Both the position numbers and the translations under genes were made by a program. This document shows positions 9,399 through 17,660 of a DNA stretch of 64,000 nt, piece after piece. The notes under the pieces are model-generated. The model saw only the letters and a list, made by a program, of their open reading frames with translations, was not told the origin of the DNA and did not search any database. Source of the DNA: Megasphaera massiliensis (GTDB lineage: Bacteria > Bacillota > Negativicutes > Veillonellales > Megasphaeraceae); assembly GCF_000455225.1 (NCBI RefSeq), contig NZ_HF954537.1:273079-337078 (forward strand), given 5' to 3'. The first letter of the stretch is position 1, and every line of letters begins with the position of its first letter.

Positions 9399-10710
9399 TG
9401 TCTTAATCATCGGCGCCGGCCTGGCCGGATCGGAAGCGGCTTGGCAGCTCGTCAGCCGCGGTATTCCCGTCGAACTGGTCGAAATGCGGCCGGTCAAATC
9501 GTCGCCGGCCCATCATACGGAATATTTTGCCGAACTGGTCTGCAGCAACTCTCTGCGGGCAGCCAATATCGAAAACGCCGTCGGTCTCTTGAAGGAAGAA
9601 ATGCGCCGCCTGGGCTCGCTGATCATGGAATCGGCCGATATCAACCGCGTCCCTGCCGGCGGGGCCCTGGCCGTCGATCGCCTGCCCTTTAGTCAGTATG
9701 TGACGGAAAAACTGGCCGCCCATCCCTTGGTTAGCCTTCGCCACGAAGAAGTGACCGAGTTCCCGACGGATCAGATCTGCATCGTCGCCAGCGGTCCCTT
9801 GACCAGCGACGCCTTGTCCGACACCATCGCCAAATTGACCGGGGAAGGGTACTTCCATTTCCATGACGCCGCAGCGCCCATTGTCACCGTCGAATCCCTC
9901 GATATGAACAAGGTCTATCGGGCGGCTCGTTACGGCAAGGGCGGCGCCGATTACTTGAACTGCCCCTTTACGCAGGAAGAATATGAAGCCTTCTGGCAGG
10001 CTTTGACGACGGCCGAATGTGCTAAGCTCCACGACTTTGAAAAAGACGACAGCGTCTTTGAAGGCTGCATGCCCATCGAAGTCATGGCTGGCCGCGGCAT
10101 CGATACCATGCGTTTCGGTCCCATGAAACCCGTCGGTCTCGAACTGCCCGATACAGGGGAACTCCCGTACGCCGTCGTTCAGCTGCGCCAGGATAACGGC
10201 AGTGCGACCTTGTACAACATCGTCGGCTTCCAGACCCATCTTAAATTCCCGGAACAGAAACGGGTCTTCTCCATGATTCCCGGCCTGGAAAACGCCGAAT
10301 TCGTGCGCTACGGCGTCATGCACCGTAATTCCTACATCAATTCGCCGGAACTCCTCCTGCCGACGCTGCAGCTGCGCAAACAACCCAATCTTCTCTTTGC
10401 CGGACAGCTCACCGGTGTCGAAGGCTATTTGGAATCGGCGGCCATGGGCCTCTTAGCCGGCATCAACGCCGCACGCCTCCTCGCTGAGAAAGATCCCTTG
10501 ACCTTCTCCAAGCGGACGGCCATGGGCGGTCTCAGCCAGTATATCTCCAGCGGCCCCAATAAGCATTTCCAGCCCATGAACATCAACTTCGGCATTATGG
10601 AGCCCCTGGGCATCAAGAAACGCATGAAGAAAAAAGAAAAAAACGCCCTCTTAGCACAGCGGGCGCTCGATGAAATTGAACAAATGAAGGGGGACATGAC
10701 TCATGTCTAA
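9388..10710 (+). CDS. trmFO: Folate/FAD-dependent tRNA (uracil-5-)-methyltransferase TrmFO
   Basis: 440 aa flavoprotein that makes ribothymidine at position 54 of the tRNA T-loop, using methylenetetrahydrofolate and FAD. The N-terminal dinucleotide fold is clear ([14 protein letters not shown], then VELVEMRP). Family segments include [10 protein letters not shown] and, near the C-terminus, [10 protein letters not shown] and [10 protein letters not shown]. Length is typical (435-440 aa). Its start overlaps topA and it overlaps hslV by 8 bp, so it sits within a translationally coupled operon. No xerC lies between trmFO and hslV, unlike in Bacillus. Confidence 0.95.
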   Translation: MKNSVLIIGAGLAGSEAAWQLVSRGIPVELVEMRPVKSSPAHHTEYFAELVCSNSLRAANIENAVGLLKEEMRRLGSLIMESADINRVPAGGALAVDRLPFSQYVTEKLAAHPLVSLRHEEVTEFPTDQICIVASGPLTSDALSDTIAKLTGEGYFHFHDAAAPIVTVESLDMNKVYRAARYGKGGADYLNCPFTQEEYEAFWQALTTAECAKLHDFEKDDSVFEGCMPIEVMAGRGIDTMRFGPMKPVGLELPDTGELPYAVVQLRQDNGSATLYNIVGFQTHLKFPEQKRVFSMIPGLENAEFVRYGVMHRNSYINSPELLLPTLQLRKQPNLLFAGQLTGVEGYLESAAMGLLAGINAARLLAEKDPLTFSKRTAMGGLSQYISSGPNKHFQPMNINFGIMEPLGIKKRMKKKEKNALLAQRALDEIEQMKGDMTHV

Positions 10711-11254
10711 CGGAATGTCTACAGAATTTCACGCCACGACGATCTGCGCCGTTCAGCGCGATGGCAAGACGGCTATCGCCGGCGACGGCCAGGTCACCAT
10801 GGGCAATGCCGTCATCATGAAAGGGACGGCTCAAAAAGTTCGCCGCCTCTATCACGGCAAGATCATCAGCGGTTTTGCCGGCTCCGTGGCCGACGCTTTT
10901 ACGCTCTTTGATCACTTTGAAGAAAAATTGAACGAACACAACGGTAACCTGGTCCGCAGCGCCGTCGAACTGGCTAAAGAATGGCGGTCTGATAAGGTTC
11001 TCCATAAACTGGAAGCCCTGCTCCTCGTCGCCGACAGCCAGCGCATCCTGCTCATTTCCGGTAACGGCGAAGTCATCGAACCGGACGACGGCGTCTTGGC
11101 CATCGGTTCCGGCGGCAACTACGCCCTGTCTTCGGCGCGGGCCCTCATGCAGAATACGGATCTTTCGGCTCGTGAAATCGCTGAAAAATCCCTGCATATC
11201 GCAGCTGACATCTGCGTCTATACCAACCACAACGTCATTGTCGAAGAAATTTAA
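10703..11254 (+). CDS. hslV: ATP-dependent protease proteolytic subunit HslV
   Basis: 183 aa. Peptidase of the HslUV (ClpQY) protease, a double hexameric ring related to proteasome beta subunits. The short propeptide is followed by TTICAV, so the mature N-terminal nucleophile should be Thr12 with this start. GDGQVTMG and the Gly/Ser-rich core ([16 protein letters not shown]) are typical. A GGGGGA site lies 8 bp upstream of ATG 10703; an in-frame ATG at 10715 would give a propeptide closer to the usual length and cannot be excluded. It overlaps trmFO and is followed 14 bp later by its unfoldase partner hslU. Confidence 0.95.
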   Translation: MSNGMSTEFHATTICAVQRDGKTAIAGDGQVTMGNAVIMKGTAQKVRRLYHGKIISGFAGSVADAFTLFDHFEEKLNEHNGNLVRSAVELAKEWRSDKVLHKLEALLLVADSQRILLISGNGEVIEPDDGVLAIGSGGNYALSSARALMQNTDLSAREIAEKSLHIAADICVYTNHNVIVEEI

Positions 11255-11268
11255 GAAAGAGGTACTTT

Positions 11269-12666
11269 ATGGAACAAGCATCATGGACGCCAAAACAAAT
11301 CGTGGCGGAACTGAACAAATATATCGTAGGCCAAGGGGAAGCCAAGAAATCCGTGGCCATTGCCCTGCGCAACCGCTGGCGCCGCAAACGCCTGAGTGAA
11401 GCCATGCAGGATGAAATCATCCCTAAGAATATCCTCCTCATCGGCCCGACGGGCGTCGGCAAAACGGAAATCGCCCGCCGCCTGGCTAAACTCGTTGGCG
11501 CGCCTTTCATCAAGGTCGAAGCGACGAAGTACACCGAAGTCGGTTACGTCGGCCGCGACGTCGAACAGATGATCCGCGACCTCGTGGCCAACGCCATTCG
11601 CATGGTCCAGGAACAGGAAAGCCAGCGCTATGAAGAAAAGGCCGAAGCCGAAGCCAACAAACGGATCCTGCAGGTTTTCTGGCCGAAAAAATCGGTGGCC
11701 GAAAAGGTCAAAAATCCGATGGACGTCTTCTTCGGCAGCGATGACGACGAAGCTAAGGAAGAACCGAAACAGCTTGAAGAAGGCAACTCCGACCGCCGTC
11801 AAAAGATGCTCGAAGACATTTGCGCTCATAAGATGGACGAACGGGAAATCGAAGTCGAAGTGGCCGAACAGAGCCCGGGCTTTCAAGGCATCCTGACGGG
11901 GAATTCGACGGAAGAACTGACCAATAACTTCCAGGAAATGCTGGGCAGCATCATGCCGAAAAAGAAAAAGAAGAAGAAAATGACCGTTGCCAAGGCTCGG
12001 GAAATCTTCAAAGAAGAAGAACTCGAAAAATGCCTCGACATGGACACCATCGTCGATAAGGCCGTGGCTGCGACAGAAGAATCGGGCATCGTCTTCATCG
12101 ACGAATTCGATAAGATTGCCGAAAAAGGCCGCACCAACGGCCCCGACGTATCCCGCGAAGGGGTCCAGCGCGACATCCTGCCCATCGTCGAAGGGGCTAC
12201 GGTCAATACCAAATACGGTCCGGTCAAGACCGACCATATCCTCTTTATCGCTGCCGGTGCCTTCCACGTATCGAAGCCGAGCGACCTCATTCCCGAACTC
12301 CAGGGCCGTTTCCCGATCCGCGTCGAACTCCAGTCGCTGACCGTCGAAGACTTCCGCCGCATCCTGACCGAACCGAGCCAGTCCTTGGTCAAACAGTATA
12401 CGGCCCTCCTCGAAACGGAAGGCCTGACCCTGGAATTTACCGACGACGGCATCAATGCCATTGCCGAATACGCCTACCGCGTCAACCGCGAAACGGAAAA
12501 CATCGGCGCCCGCCGGCTGCACACGATTTTGGAAAAGATCCTCGAAGATGTAGCCTATGAAGCGCCCGATATCGATGAAAAACACATCGTCATCAACCAA
12601 GACTTCGTTGCCGGCAAACTCCACGACGTCGTCCAGAACGTCGACCTCAGCCATTACATTTTATAA
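11269..12666 (+). CDS. hslU: ATP-dependent protease ATPase subunit HslU
   Basis: 465 aa AAA+ unfoldase that feeds substrates to HslV. Walker A is GPTGVGKT (about 59-66) and Walker B is VFIDEFDKIA (about 274-283). The intermediate (I) domain lies between them, roughly residues 110-250, and contains an acidic stretch and a poly-lysine run near residue 229. The C-terminus ends in HYIL, close to the conserved tail that docks into HslV. RBS AAGAGG precedes the start. It sits directly after hslV. Confidence 0.96.
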   Translation: MEQASWTPKQIVAELNKYIVGQGEAKKSVAIALRNRWRRKRLSEAMQDEIIPKNILLIGPTGVGKTEIARRLAKLVGAPFIKVEATKYTEVGYVGRDVEQMIRDLVANAIRMVQEQESQRYEEKAEAEANKRILQVFWPKKSVAEKVKNPMDVFFGSDDDEAKEEPKQLEEGNSDRRQKMLEDICAHKMDEREIEVEVAEQSPGFQGILTGNSTEELTNNFQEMLGSIMPKKKKKKKMTVAKAREIFKEEELEKCLDMDTIVDKAVAATEESGIVFIDEFDKIAEKGRTNGPDVSREGVQRDILPIVEGATVNTKYGPVKTDHILFIAAGAFHVSKPSDLIPELQGRFPIRVELQSLTVEDFRRILTEPSQSLVKQYTALLETEGLTLEFTDDGINAIAEYAYRVNRETENIGARRLHTILEKILEDVAYEAPDIDEKHIVINQDFVAGKLHDVVQNVDLSHYIL

Positions 12667-12678
12667 AGGACGCGACTG

Positions 12679-13902
12679 ATGAGACCTTACGCAAAATTAT
12701 ATCTGACCAAAAAAGGGGAACGGGCTGCCAAAACGGGCCATCCCTGGGTCTATGGTGAAGAAGTGACCCGCGTCGACGGGACCTATAAGACGGGCGACAT
12801 CGTCGACGTCTACAGCGACAAAGACCGCTACCTCGGCACGGGCTTTGCCAACGATATCTCTAAAATCCGCGTGCGCATCGTATCGCGCAATGCCAACGAT
12901 CGCTTCGACGACGCTTTTTGGCAGCGCCGGGTAAAATACGCCCTTGACTATCGCCGGACGGTCATGGGCGAAACGGACTTTGCCTGCTGCCGCCTCATTT
13001 TCGGCGATGCCGATGAAATGCCGGGCCTTACCGTTGACCGCTACTCCGACGTCCTCGTGGCCCAGACCTTATGCTACGGCATGGACCAGGTGAAGCCCAT
13101 CATCTTCAAGGCCCTGGTCGATGAATTGAAGGCCATGGGCGTCACCATCCGCGGCATTTACGAACGAAACGACGTCAAAGTCCGCGAACTGGACGGCATG
13201 GAGCAGTACAAAGGCTGGTACGAAGCCGATTACCTGCCTCAGCCGGGAAGCGTCATAACGACCATCGAAGAAAATGGCATTCGCTACGACATCGACGTCG
13301 AAAACGGTCAGAAGACGGGGTTCTTCCTGGACCAGAAATACAACCGTCTGGCCGTGGCTAAAATCGCTGCCGGCAAGCACGTCCTCGACTGCTTTACCCA
13401 TACCGGGGCCTTTGCCCTCAATGCCGCCAAGGGAGGCGCTGCCAGCGTCACCGCCGTCGACGTGTCTCAAGAAGCCGTCGACATGACGACGACCAATATT
13501 CATCGCAACGGCTTAGAATCGATCGTAACGGCCAAACAGGCCAACGTCTTCGACCTCTTGACCGAGATGGCTGAACAAAAGAATCGCGACTACGATTTCA
13601 TCATCCTCGACCCGCCGGCCTTTACCAAGTCCGGTCATACCGTGCACAACGCCATTCGAGGCTATAAGGAAATCAACTTGAAAGCCATGAAGCTCTTGCC
13701 CCGAGGCGGCTATTTAGCTACCTGCTCGTGCTCCCACTTCATGCGCGACGACCTCTTCCGCCAGATGCTCCACGATGCCGCGAAAGATGCCGGCGTTCAC
13801 CTTCGTCAAATCGAAGGCCGCCAGCAGTCGCCGGACCATCCCATTCTTTGGAACGTCCCGGAAACGAATTACTTAAAATTCTACCTATTCCAAGTCGTAT
13901 AA
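12679..13902 (+). CDS. Class I SAM-dependent rRNA methyltransferase (RlmI-like)
   Basis: 407 aa. It has an N-terminal PUA-like RNA-binding region (about residues 1-80, with HPWVYGEEV) and a C-terminal Rossmann methyltransferase domain with VLDCFTHTGAFALNAA (SAM site), the catalytic-type DPPAFTKS motif and CSCSHFM. This arrangement matches RlmI, which makes 5-methylcytosine in 23S rRNA; the exact target here is inferred. It starts 12 bp after hslU, so it is probably the last gene of the topA operon, and a strong terminator follows. Confidence 0.88.
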   Translation: MRPYAKLYLTKKGERAAKTGHPWVYGEEVTRVDGTYKTGDIVDVYSDKDRYLGTGFANDISKIRVRIVSRNANDRFDDAFWQRRVKYALDYRRTVMGETDFACCRLIFGDADEMPGLTVDRYSDVLVAQTLCYGMDQVKPIIFKALVDELKAMGVTIRGIYERNDVKVRELDGMEQYKGWYEADYLPQPGSVITTIEENGIRYDIDVENGQKTGFFLDQKYNRLAVAKIAAGKHVLDCFTHTGAFALNAAKGGAASVTAVDVSQEAVDMTTTNIHRNGLESIVTAKQANVFDLLTEMAEQKNRDYDFIILDPPAFTKSGHTVHNAIRGYKEINLKAMKLLPRGGYLATCSCSHFMRDDLFRQMLHDAAKDAGVHLRQIEGRQQSPDHPILWNVPETNYLKFYLFQVV

Positions 13903-13907
13903 AGGGG

Positions 13908-13951
13908 AACGCCGCTGTTTCAGTGCTGATGCTGAGACGGCGGCGTTTTTG
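13908..13951 (+). terminator. Rho-independent terminator
   Basis: AACGCCGCTG pairs across a short loop with the segment ending in GGCGGCGTT, followed by TTTT. It ends the topA-to-rlmI-like operon. Confidence 0.85.
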
Positions 13952-14045
13952 CATAACCGGCCTTGTAGCCAAGCGTCGGGGAGGCAGGGGTGCTTTTTCG
14001 GCATGGAGAAAACATAACGTAATGATTAATTGATATGGCCGTCTG

Positions 14046-14074
14046 TTGAAATTATGGAGGCGGCGATATATAAT
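14046..14074 (+). promoter_or_regulatory. Promoter of the DsbA/FrnE-like gene
   Basis: TTGAAA (14046-14051) and a perfect TATAAT (14069-14074) are 17 bp apart. Transcription would start about 105 bases upstream of the gene at 14186. Nothing else was recognised in 13952-14185. Confidence 0.65.
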
Positions 14075-14185
14075 CGGCCTAAGAAGAGAATCTATACGAT
14101 TTTTATCATCCTTGTCAGCAGGCGAATAGAGGTACTTATCCTGCTTGATGGAAATGGATGAGTAACAAGATGAAAGGAGTACGCT

Positions 14186-15052
14186 ATGAAACCTATTGTG
14201 ATTACCAATTACAGCGACCCGGTTTGTGTCTGGTGCTGGGGCACAGAGCCAGTCTTTCGGGCCATGGAAACCCATTATCCCAATCTCTTTTCCATTCGCT
14301 ATGTCATGGGCGGCATGGTCCGCGATTTGAGTGACTTTAATGATGAAGAAAACGGTATCGGCGGCGGAGATGCCGACGTCATCAACGCCCAGCTTCGCGA
14401 GCATCTGGCCGAATCGACGGCGGTCCATCATATGCCCGTTGCCGTCGACAAGTATCATTTGTTTTCAGAACGCTTCAACTCGTCCTTCCCCCAGAACATC
14501 GCCTACAAAGCGGCCCAGATAGCAGCACCGGACCAGGCCGATTATTTCCTGCGCCGCATCCGCGAGGCGACCATGACCGAAGGTGCCGTTACCGGCGACT
14601 ATGCCGTCTTAGAGACACTGGCAGAAGACTTCGGCTTACCCATGGATGCCTATCGTGAAGCTCTCAAGAGCGGCGAAGCGGAAAAGGCCTTTTGGAGCGA
14701 TGTCGACGAAGCCATTGCAGCCAAGGTCCAGGTTTTCCCGACGGTGACCCTGTCCGTTTCCGGTAAGGAAGAGACCTTTGGCGGATACTATACCTTTGCC
14801 GACTATGTATCCCGCATTCGCAAGTTGAGCGGGGGAACGATAGAACCTGTAAAGCCCGATGCTTCTATTGAACACCTGTACCGGATGCTGACCGATTACC
14901 GAAGGCTGGCGGCGGAAGAGATTCGCTGTGCTTTTTCTTTTGAATCGAAGGCGGTTTTAGAGTCGTGGTTAACGCCTTATCTTTCGGAAGGAAAATTGAA
15001 GAAAGAACCGTGCGGAACGGATGATTATATGATTTCCCTGGCTTCCGTATAA
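14186..15052 (+). CDS. DsbA-family thioredoxin-fold protein (FrnE-like)
   Basis: 288 aa. The N-terminus (IVITNYSDPVCVWCWGTEPVF) carries a thioredoxin-fold active site, C14-V-W-C17, in the context used by the FrnE/DsbA-like oxidoreductase family (DUF-type relatives include 2-hydroxychromene-2-carboxylate isomerase-like proteins). There is no signal peptide, so it is probably cytoplasmic; the substrate is unknown. The C-terminal ~60 residues extend beyond the thioredoxin fold. An AAAGGAG site precedes the start. It has its own promoter and terminator, so it is monocistronic. Confidence 0.8.
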   Translation: MKPIVITNYSDPVCVWCWGTEPVFRAMETHYPNLFSIRYVMGGMVRDLSDFNDEENGIGGGDADVINAQLREHLAESTAVHHMPVAVDKYHLFSERFNSSFPQNIAYKAAQIAAPDQADYFLRRIREATMTEGAVTGDYAVLETLAEDFGLPMDAYREALKSGEAEKAFWSDVDEAIAAKVQVFPTVTLSVSGKEETFGGYYTFADYVSRIRKLSGGTIEPVKPDASIEHLYRMLTDYRRLAAEEIRCAFSFESKAVLESWLTPYLSEGKLKKEPCGTDDYMISLASV

Positions 15053-15106
15053 TCCCTTCATATTTTTTTGAATCGTGAATAAGCCGAGTTGACCGGCTTT
15101 GCAGCC

Positions 15107-15158
15107 GAAAACCTCTGTCAGCTCGCATTTGAAACGGAGCTGATGGAGGTTTTCTTTT
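15107..15158 (+). terminator. Rho-independent terminator
   Basis: GAAAACCTCTGTCAGCTC pairs with GGAGCTGATGGAGGTTTTC (one T-T mismatch) across an 11-nt loop, then a T-rich tail. It terminates the DsbA/FrnE-like gene. Confidence 0.85.
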
Positions 15159-15201
15159 GGGAATCTGTCTGTCTGAAGAGAAGGGGAAGACCATATTTAG
15201 A

Positions 15202-15260
15202 ACTGAACTAAAGTCAATGAATATATTTCACTGAATTAAATTCATTGACTTTAGTTCAGT
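15202..15260 (+). promoter_or_regulatory. 21-bp perfect inverted repeat over the tetR promoter
   Basis: The arms 15202-15222 (beginning ACTGAACTAAAG) and 15240-15260 (ending CTTTAGTTCAGT) are perfect reverse complements, separated by 17 bp that itself contains an imperfect dyad around TGAATTAAATTCA. The right arm includes the -35 TTGACT (15245-15250), with -10 TACAAT at 15269-15274 (18-bp spacer). This is the expected geometry for autorepression by the TetR protein encoded directly downstream. Confidence 0.85.
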
Positions 15261-15306
15261 GTATATGATACAATGAGTTCATCCCAAAAAGCTTGAGGTG
15301 ATATGT

Positions 15307-15906
15307 ATGACTAATCGACAGATGGCGGCTCTTGAGACACGGCGAAAACTCCTCGATGCGGCCAAGAAAATCATCTGTGAAAAAGGGATGGTCAACACGT
15401 CAGTGGCTGAAATTACCAAGGCCTGCGGCGTGGCCAGCGGTACCTTTTACACCCATTTTAAACGAAAAGAAGATATCATCTATGCCTTGAGCCGTGAGAT
15501 GTATCAAGAAATTTTAGACAAGGCCAAGGCCTTTGACGGACCTTTCATGGCCCGGTTGGTATTTTTTATGACTAATTTTTCAGGCTATATTGAAAAGAGC
15601 AGCCTGAAGCTCTGCCAGGAATGGGTGCGCAATACGGTCGATCCCGATTTGGTCGACGACGGAGAGGATAAACCCAAGGTCTACGTCGATATCGATGCCG
15701 TAACCGGTCTCATTCTGGATGGAATCGAACGAGGCGAGGTCAAAGCCGACGCACCGGTCGCTGTCCTGGCACACACCCTGGTCGACGTCCTCTACGGTCA
15801 AATGCTCTGCTGGGATATGTCCGGCGGTGCGTACAGCCTCGAATGGCGGACCAAAGAGTTTTGCCGCATCTTCCTGCCTGGGTTGATGGCGCCGTACTTG
15901 GCGTAA
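15307..15906 (+). CDS. TetR/AcrR family transcriptional regulator
   Basis: 199 aa. The N-terminal helix-turn-helix is typical (RRKLLDAAKKII, then TSVAEITKACGVASGTFYTHF, about residues 12-50); the C-terminal ~140 residues form the ligand-binding region, whose inducer cannot be read from sequence. ATG 15307 is preferred over the GTG at 15298 because GAGGTGAT (15295-15302) sits in ribosome-binding position. Its promoter lies inside a long inverted repeat, so it very likely represses itself. The aldo/keto reductase at 16003 is the nearest possible target, but no copy of the operator was seen in front of it. Confidence 0.92.
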   Translation: MTNRQMAALETRRKLLDAAKKIICEKGMVNTSVAEITKACGVASGTFYTHFKRKEDIIYALSREMYQEILDKAKAFDGPFMARLVFFMTNFSGYIEKSSLKLCQEWVRNTVDPDLVDDGEDKPKVYVDIDAVTGLILDGIERGEVKADAPVAVLAHTLVDVLYGQMLCWDMSGGAYSLEWRTKEFCRIFLPGLMAPYLA

Positions 15907-15918
15907 TGTTATAAGAAA

Positions 15919-15972
15919 AACGGAAAGTTTCCTTGTCTGTTAACGGCAGGCTGAGTGGGAGCTTTTCCTTTA
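15919..15972 (+). terminator. Possible terminator after tetR
   Basis: GGAAAG near 15922 pairs with CTTTTCC near 15962 around an imperfect inner stem, followed by a T-rich stretch. Pairing is imperfect. Confidence 0.4.
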
Positions 15973-16002
15973 CTGTAGATATTTTTTTAGAAAGGATGGA
16001 TC

Positions 16003-16875
16003 ATGATGACCACAAAGATTGAAAGCGTAACCTTAAATGATGGCGTAAAAATTCCGGCCTTTGGTTTCGGTACTTTCCAGATTCCGGCTGACGGCAGCAC
16101 CTATCAGGCCGTAAAGGAAGCCCTTAACTTGGGACTGTACCACATCGATACGGCAGCGGCCTATTTCAATGAAGCCGAAGTCGGCAAGGCCGTTCGCGAC
16201 AGTGGGATTCCCCGGGAAGACATCTTCGTGACCAGTAAACTCTGGCTCCAGGACTATGGCTATGAAGCCGCTAAGAAGGGAATCGACACGTCCCTTCGCA
16301 AACTCGGTTTGGACTATATCGACTTATACCTCATCCACCAGCCCTACGGCGACGTCCCCGGTGCCTGGAAGGCCATGGAAGAAGCGAAAAAGGCCGGTAA
16401 GATCCGCTCCATTGGGGTCAGCAACATGACGCCGAAGATCTGGAACTCCTTCGTACCCCAGTTCGATACGGTACCTTCGGTCAACCAGGTCGAATTTCAT
16501 CCCTACTTCCAGCAGAAAGAAATCAGAGCCATCATGGCCAAAGATAAGGTCTATCTCGAAGCCTGGGCGCCCCTCGGACAGGGCAACCCGCAGCTCTTTA
16601 GCGAACCAATCATTACTAAGATTGCTGAAGCTCACGGCAAAGATGCCGGCCAAGTCATTCTGCGCTTTGAATACCAGGACGGAGCCATCATCTTCCCGAA
16701 GACGACCAAACCGGCCCGCATGAAGAGCAACATGGACATCTTTGATTTTGCCCTTACGGATGAAGAAATGAAGGCCATGCGCGCCCTCGACACGGGTAAA
16801 GGCCGTCACGATCCCGATGCCCCCGGCGTTGCCGAAAGGCTTCTCGGTGCCTTTGACGTTCATGCGAACGATTAA
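16003..16875 (+). CDS. Aldo/keto reductase
   Basis: 290 aa NADPH-dependent oxidoreductase of the AKR superfamily ((beta/alpha)8 barrel). The catalytic tetrad can be placed: Asp and Tyr in HIDTAAAYFNE, Lys in VTSKLW, His in YLIHQPYG. The segment IGVSNM and the C-terminal cofactor region (IFPKTTKPARMKSN) are typical of the 2,5-diketo-gluconate-reductase-like group. The RBS AAAGGAT precedes ATG 16003. Substrate is unknown. A disrupted tautomerase gene follows 24 bp downstream and was probably co-transcribed with it. Confidence 0.92.
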   Translation: MMTTKIESVTLNDGVKIPAFGFGTFQIPADGSTYQAVKEALNLGLYHIDTAAAYFNEAEVGKAVRDSGIPREDIFVTSKLWLQDYGYEAAKKGIDTSLRKLGLDYIDLYLIHQPYGDVPGAWKAMEEAKKAGKIRSIGVSNMTPKIWNSFVPQFDTVPSVNQVEFHPYFQQKEIRAIMAKDKVYLEAWAPLGQGNPQLFSEPIITKIAEAHGKDAGQVILRFEYQDGAIIFPKTTKPARMKSNMDIFDFALTDEEMKAMRALDTGKGRHDPDAPGVAERLLGAFDVHAND

Positions 16876-16899
16876 AATAACTGTAGAATCGAGGAAAAA

Positions 16900-17122
16900 A
16901 TGCCTTACATCGCTATCAAAGCCTATCCCAAAGACGAAGAAACGAGTCGTCGAACAGATCCGAGACGTCCTGTTAAAAACCTGGGGCTGCCCGGAAGAAG
17001 CCATCACCATCTCCGTGGAAGAATTCCCGCCGGAAGACTTCGATAAAAAAGTCCGGGAACTGGAAATCCTCCCGAAACTGGACAACATGATGATCCTCGA
17101 CGGAAAGAAACAGTATAAGTAG
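16900..17122 (+). pseudogene. 4-oxalocrotonate tautomerase-like protein, frameshifted
   Basis: Reading from ATG 16900 (GAGGA just upstream) gives MPYIAIKAYPKDEET, a typical tautomerase N-terminus with the catalytic Pro after the initiator Met, but this frame soon turns into unrelated sequence. The continuation VVEQIRDVLLKTWG, then CPEEAITISVEEF, lies in the +1 frame from about 16945 to the stop at 17122. One extra base (or two missing) near 16945-16955 (ACGAGTCGTCGA) would explain it. The intact product would be about 73 aa. Either the gene is inactivated, or the sequence carries an error; programmed frameshifting is possible but there is no recognised slippery site. Confidence 0.75.
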
Positions 17123-17128
17123 CAACGA

Positions 17129-17166
17129 GAAAGGACCGATACCTGACATGGTGTCGGCCCTTTTGC
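17129..17166 (+). terminator. Rho-independent terminator
   Basis: AAAGGACCGATACC pairs with GGTGTCGGCCCTTT (two mismatches) across a six-base loop, then T. It follows the tautomerase pseudogene. Confidence 0.75.
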
Positions 17167-17247
17167 CTTTCCTTGTGCGTAAGCGAATTATAGAAATTTC
17201 CATTCATATCTGATATTAGAAGGCTTATGAAAGCGCAGGGCTATTTA

Positions 17248-17279
17248 TTGACAAATTAAGTCCACTATTTTAAAATAGT
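17248..17279 (+). promoter_or_regulatory. Consensus promoter with a 16-bp palindrome on the -10
   Basis: TTGACA (17248-17253) and TAAAAT (17271-17276) are separated by exactly 17 bp. The palindrome ACTATTTTAAAATAGT (17264-17279) covers the -10, which suggests control by a dimeric repressor. It would drive the metallophosphoesterase gene at 17661 through a leader of about 375 nt. Confidence 0.65.
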
Positions 17280-17282
17280 ACG

Positions 17283-17660
17283 AAAATTACTAATCTTTTC
17301 GCACTTTACGGAATCGAAAGCTGTATTCCAAAGATGTTCTGCGAGCCGTGCTTTCTTCTCATTCAAACCGTCAATGCGGCTGTAACGGCCTGTTATAAAA
17401 GGGCTGGATTCGGGTGTGGGAGATGCCGGGAAATCGGCGGAATAAGACATCCACTTTACCGACGAGGGGCGGCGTGAGGCGCAGCGCATACTCCTAAGGT
17501 GCGGGACAGCGAGCGCTAAGCGATGAAGGACTTAAGTAAAGTAACTTTTATCCCTGACCGAGCGCTATGTGACGGTCTGCGCGACGGCCATGAAGGACCT
17601 GGAAAGGGCCCTTCTATTACATTCAGTGATATCTGAGAGTGACCTGTGAAGGAGTGATGA
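17283..17660 (+). other. Long leader or decayed sequence, nothing recognised
   Basis: About 380 bp between a strong promoter and the metallophosphoesterase gene. No convincing gene was seen on either strand; short open stretches on both strands lack ribosome sites and recognisable motifs. Small hairpins are present (for example GGAAT...ATTCC around 17310-17332). It may be a structured 5' leader or the remains of a gene. Confidence 0.4.

Noticed and set aside
17265-17489. 74-codon minus-strand open frame in the leader of the metallophosphoesterase gene
   Set aside because: No ribosome site, it overlaps a strong plus-strand promoter, and the sequence matches no family I recognise.
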